Shown piece after piece: positions 39,735 through 42,292 of a stretch of 42,292 bases of DNA (the first letter of the stretch is position 1; every line of letters begins with the position of its first letter). The notes below the pieces were generated by a model, which was not told the DNA's origin, did no database searches, and saw only the letters and a program-made list of their open reading frames with translations. The position numbers and the translations under genes were made by a program. The stretch is from Bacteroidia bacterium. GTDB taxonomy: Bacteria; Bacteroidota; Bacteroidia; B-17B0; Aurantibacillaceae. The DNA lies in contig JANYIQ010000316.1 in the NCBI GenBank assembly GCA_025362575.1, positions 1-42,292 on the forward strand, read 5' to 3'.

Positions 39735-42292
39735 TTACCTTATTAAAGTAACGTTTCCTTTCAACGAATAGGGTTCATTATCAATTGTTGTACCTGTAAG
39801 TCTGAATACAAAAACACCGGTATTCATTAGATCGCCGTTATAAGTGCCATCCCATCCTTTGGTTAAAGGATCGTGAGTTTCCCATACTACTTCTCCCCAA
39901 CGGTTAAACACCTGGAATATCATATTCTGCAAACAATGACCGCGAACAAACAACAGATCATTGATTCCATCTTTGTTAGGTGAGAATGCATTTGGCACGA
40001 ACATGTCTCCGCAATCCTTAATTACACAAACATTAACGGTATCGTTGTAATGACATTTTTTACTGTTGTAACCTGTTACGATATATTGTGTGCTAACAGT
40101 TGGCGAAACTATAGGACAACAACAGTAAGTACAACTGATAGGACCGGTAGGGATTCCGCTCCAAACATAGGACCCTGCTAAACTTCCTTTAAGGGTAAGT
40201 GATTTTCCAAAGCGGATACAAGTATCATTAGGTGCTTTCGTATTCGGCGTATCCACCACAACAATGTATTTGTTCTTCACCACAAAAGATGGTCCGCCAT
40301 ATGGATTTGTAACTGTAAGATCTACAGTATAAGTTCCGGGAACGTTATAACAAATTACAGGGAATGTAGAAGTTGATGTATTTGGTTTACCGCCCGGGAA
40401 ATTCCAAGATAAAGTTTGAGGATTACCACCTGTAGTAGTGTTAATGAAAGTAATGCAACCTCTTGTACAAATGGTATCATTTTTAGAAGCAGTTGTAAAA
40501 CTTGCAACCGGTGGATTACAATTTAAAATACGAATAGTTACTGTATCGGCCTTACTGATACAACCCTGCATTCCGGTATAGAATGTAAATAACGAGTATG
40601 TGATCGTAGATTGAACAACCGGCACAGAAGGAGCAATAGTAAAGGCTCCCGGAGCAGCAACGCTCGAAGGCCCAAGTACAGTAGCCAAAGAAGTTGTATA
40701 TGGTGCTATTGAATACGTGAACGCAAAGCCGGGCGGCGCAACCGGAGACGTAAATCCAATTGTAAAGGTTGGATTCGATAATGTTGATGAACAAATTGAA
40801 TTCGTTATAACTCCCAAAGTATTTGTTTGAAGCGAAATCGTTTGTGTTGGTATAGGTATGACCGTTAGTGTAACAACTTTCGGAAGTGTTAAACAACCTT
40901 GTGCCGATTGCCCTACAACCGTATACGAAACAGGATTTACCGTTGGCGAAGCGGTTACGGTTGCTCCGGTATTACTGCTCAATGTAGCGGCCGGTGACCA
41001 GGTATACGTTGATGCTCCTGAAGCTGTAAAGTTGGTGGTTGCACCAAAACAAAGATATCCTGTTGTTGGCGTAACTGTTAATATTGGTGCGGCTAAAACG
41101 GAAACCGTTACAACCGCCTGACCGGTACATGTTCCTGTTGAACCTAAAACTGTATATGTGGTTGTTACACTTGGTGTAGCAGTGACCAATGGTCCGAATG
41201 CAACACTTAAACCTGCAGCTGGTGACCACACATAACTTGCAGCGCCTAATGCGGTGTATGTTATTGGTGTTCCGCCAACACAAGTTGTGCTTGTACCTGC
41301 AGGTGTAACTGTTATTGTTAATGGCGGGCCAATAGTAACGTTAATGGAGGTTGTACCCGTGCAGCCGGCAGCATCCATACCAATGAGTGTATAAAATTGA
41401 TTTGCTAAAGGTGAAGCAACTACAAGAGATCCGGTTGTACTGCTTAAGCCTGTTGAAGGAGACCATGTGTATGACAAACCACCGGTAGCGGTTAAACTTG
41501 TGCTACCGCCCGGGCAAATAACTGAACCCGGATTAGCTGTAATACCAATGCTTGGAGCAGGATTAACGCTTACCGTTACCGCGCATGTACCGCTGCAACC
41601 TGCAGTTGTACCTGTTACGATCCATGTTCCGGAGGCACTTGGTGTTAAAATAACGGTGCCTCCTGAAGTTGAACTTAAACCGGCAGGGCCACTCCAGTTG
41701 TAACTGGTAGCGCCATTTGCAGTTAATGTTGATGTGTTTCCAAGGCAAACTAAATTTGGGTTAGAGCTACAAGCAATAACAGGGTTTGCAACCACGTTAA
41801 TGGTGTTTGTTACCGTTCCGATGGTTGTACCTGAGGCAACTGTTAATATAATGGAATATGTTCCGGCAGTTGGGTAAGTTATGTTTGTTGAAGCAGCGTT
41901 AGGAGCCACAATAACCGGACCGGCCGGAGATGCTGTCCACGTATAACCTGTTGCAACGGTTGTGCCTGTAGAGGCTGTTACGTTGGTATTACCACCAACA
42001 CAAACACTCGGACTTAACACAAAGCTTGGAGTGAAACTGGCTATTGCAGAAGGGGTAGTCAACTTAACATTGTCAACCGCAAAAGAAGGATCGCCGCCGG
42101 CCGCATTATCATTGTTTCTCCAGCGAAAACCAATTTTTACACTGGGATTGTTATTTGCTGAAGCCGGTAAAGGTACCGACATATTAGCCCAAATACCTTG
42201 GGCCGTTAATACACTACTGCAAGCAACCAGGGAGCAAGCTGAAGCTGTATTACCACAAGTTGTTTGAGCCGGAGTTGAAATAGTTGCCCAAA
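39735..42292 (-). CDS. Large PKD/SprB-type repeat adhesin, T9SS type B, N-terminus cut by edge
   Basis: The open frame runs to the right edge (852 residues shown, the N-terminus missing); the internal Met at 42182 is not a start. A beta-sandwich segment (KIGFRWRNNDNAAGGDPSFAVDNVKL) is followed by tandem modules of ~80 residues. They share SYxWSPAAGLS-like cores (LSYTWSPSTGLSS, ASYVWSPAAGLS, STYTWSPAATLSS) with paired cysteines. A PKD-like domain follows near the end (FPGGKPNTSTSTFPVICYN). The last ~90 residues are a gliding-motility-associated/type B C-terminal domain: FVPNAFSPNKDGINDLL, IFQVFNRWGEVVWE, GWDGTYNGDLMNTGVFVF. This directs export by T9SS and surface display. A run CTYCCCC precedes it. 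Operon with PorP/SprF. Confidence 0.94.
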   Translation of the reverse strand, partial: WATISTPAQTTCGNTASACSLVACSSVLTAQGIWANMSVPLPASANNNPSVKIGFRWRNNDNAAGGDPSFAVDNVKLTTPSAIASFTPSFVLSPSVCVGGNTNVTASTGTTVATGYTWTASPAGPVIVAPNAASTNITYPTAGTYSIILTVASGTTIGTVTNTINVVANPVIACSSNPNLVCLGNTSTLTANGATSYNWSGPAGLSSTSGGTVILTPSASGTWIVTGTTAGCSGTCAVTVSVNPAPSIGITANPGSVICPGGSTSLTATGGLSYTWSPSTGLSSTTGSLVVASPLANQFYTLIGMDAAGCTGTTSINVTIGPPLTITVTPAGTSTTCVGGTPITYTALGAASYVWSPAAGLSVAFGPLVTATPSVTTTYTVLGSTGTCTGQAVVTVSVLAAPILTVTPTTGYLCFGATTNFTASGASTYTWSPAATLSSNTGATVTASPTVNPVSYTVVGQSAQGCLTLPKVVTLTVIPIPTQTISLQTNTLGVITNSICSSTLSNPTFTIGFTSPVAPPGFAFTYSIAPYTTSLATVLGPSSVAAPGAFTIAPSVPVVQSTITYSLFTFYTGMQGCISKADTVTIRILNCNPPVASFTTASKNDTICTRGCITFINTTTGGNPQTLSWNFPGGKPNTSTSTFPVICYNVPGTYTVDLTVTNPYGGPSFVVKNKYIVVVDTPNTKAPNDTCIRFGKSLTLKGSLAGSYVWSGIPTGPISCTYCCCPIVSPTVSTQYIVTGYNSKKCHYNDTVNVCVIKDCGDMFVPNAFSPNKDGINDLLFVRGHCLQNMIFQVFNRWGEVVWETHDPLTKGWDGTYNGDLMNTGVFVFRLTGTTIDNEPYSLKGNVTLIR

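Noticed and set aside
40552-41748. Several open frames antisense to or out of frame with the T9SS adhesin
   Set aside because: They are shadows of a repetitive Thr/Val/Pro-rich coding region with few stops in other frames.
40858-42182. Tandem repeats in the adhesin as a possible DNA repeat array or CRISPR
   Set aside because: The repeats are degenerate ~80-residue protein modules with no constant DNA repeat or spacer pattern.

Overview
The window comes from an AT-rich Bacteroidota genome, probably in or near the Flavobacteriales/Sphingobacteriales/Chitinophagales. Evidence: a short primary sigma factor lacking region 1.1, promoters of the Bacteroidota type (-7 box TAnnTTTG), type IX secretion (T9SS) cargo with type A and type B C-terminal signals, a PorP/SprF protein beside a gliding-motility-type adhesin, and clade-typical families (GWxTD protein, YfhO, DUF4197, the so-called asparagine synthetase B). 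I cannot fix the genus. There is no rRNA, CRISPR array or prophage. Both edges cut genes: a parvulin isomerase on the left and a T9SS type B adhesin on the right.

Layout. 1-4 kb: envelope redox and folding genes (PpiC isomerase, TlpA-like thioredoxin, KirBac-type K+ channel, a SCO/TlpA pair). 4-9.4 kb: rpoD, a cupin protein, secreted proteins of unknown function, the asparagine synthetase B-like family, a small lipoprotein and recR. 9.5-13.5 kb: Na+/solute symporter, GT2 glycosyltransferase and GWxTD protein. 13.8-15.2 kb: tRNA-Ser(UGA), YceI, and a two-gene unit (a 50-residue membrane protein plus an HMA metal-binding protein) with a possible Crp/Fnr-like operator.

15.4-20.4 kb is the most unusual part. 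A 1160-residue secreted protein carries Fn3-like modules, a zincin peptidase (HELAH...EH, Met-turn NLMDY) and a C-terminal helical domain rich in conserved-looking His/Asp. Its stop overlaps (ATGA) the start of a very AT-rich four-TM protein. Next come a decayed C-terminal cassette without its N-terminal carrier and an overlapping lipoprotein gene. This is the layout of a polymorphic-toxin locus with an orphan toxin/immunity cassette. Function is inferred only.

20.5-25.7 kb: signalling genes. A beta-propeller/SpoIIE-phosphatase receptor, apparently starting at CTG, converges on a translationally coupled histidine kinase/response regulator pair. 25.8-27.6 kb: a T9SS type A protein, a broken secreted-protein gene and a long GC-rich palindromic repeat. 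27.7-31 kb: a PLP enzyme, an M48 peptidase, an SRPBCC protein and a RAYT (REP-associated transposase) framed by three copies of its REP-like repeat. 31-38.6 kb: trxA, yfhO, DUF4197, cinA, a hydroxyacyl-CoA dehydrogenase and trmN6. 38.7-42.3 kb: PorP/SprF plus a large T9SS type B adhesin, likely one operon.
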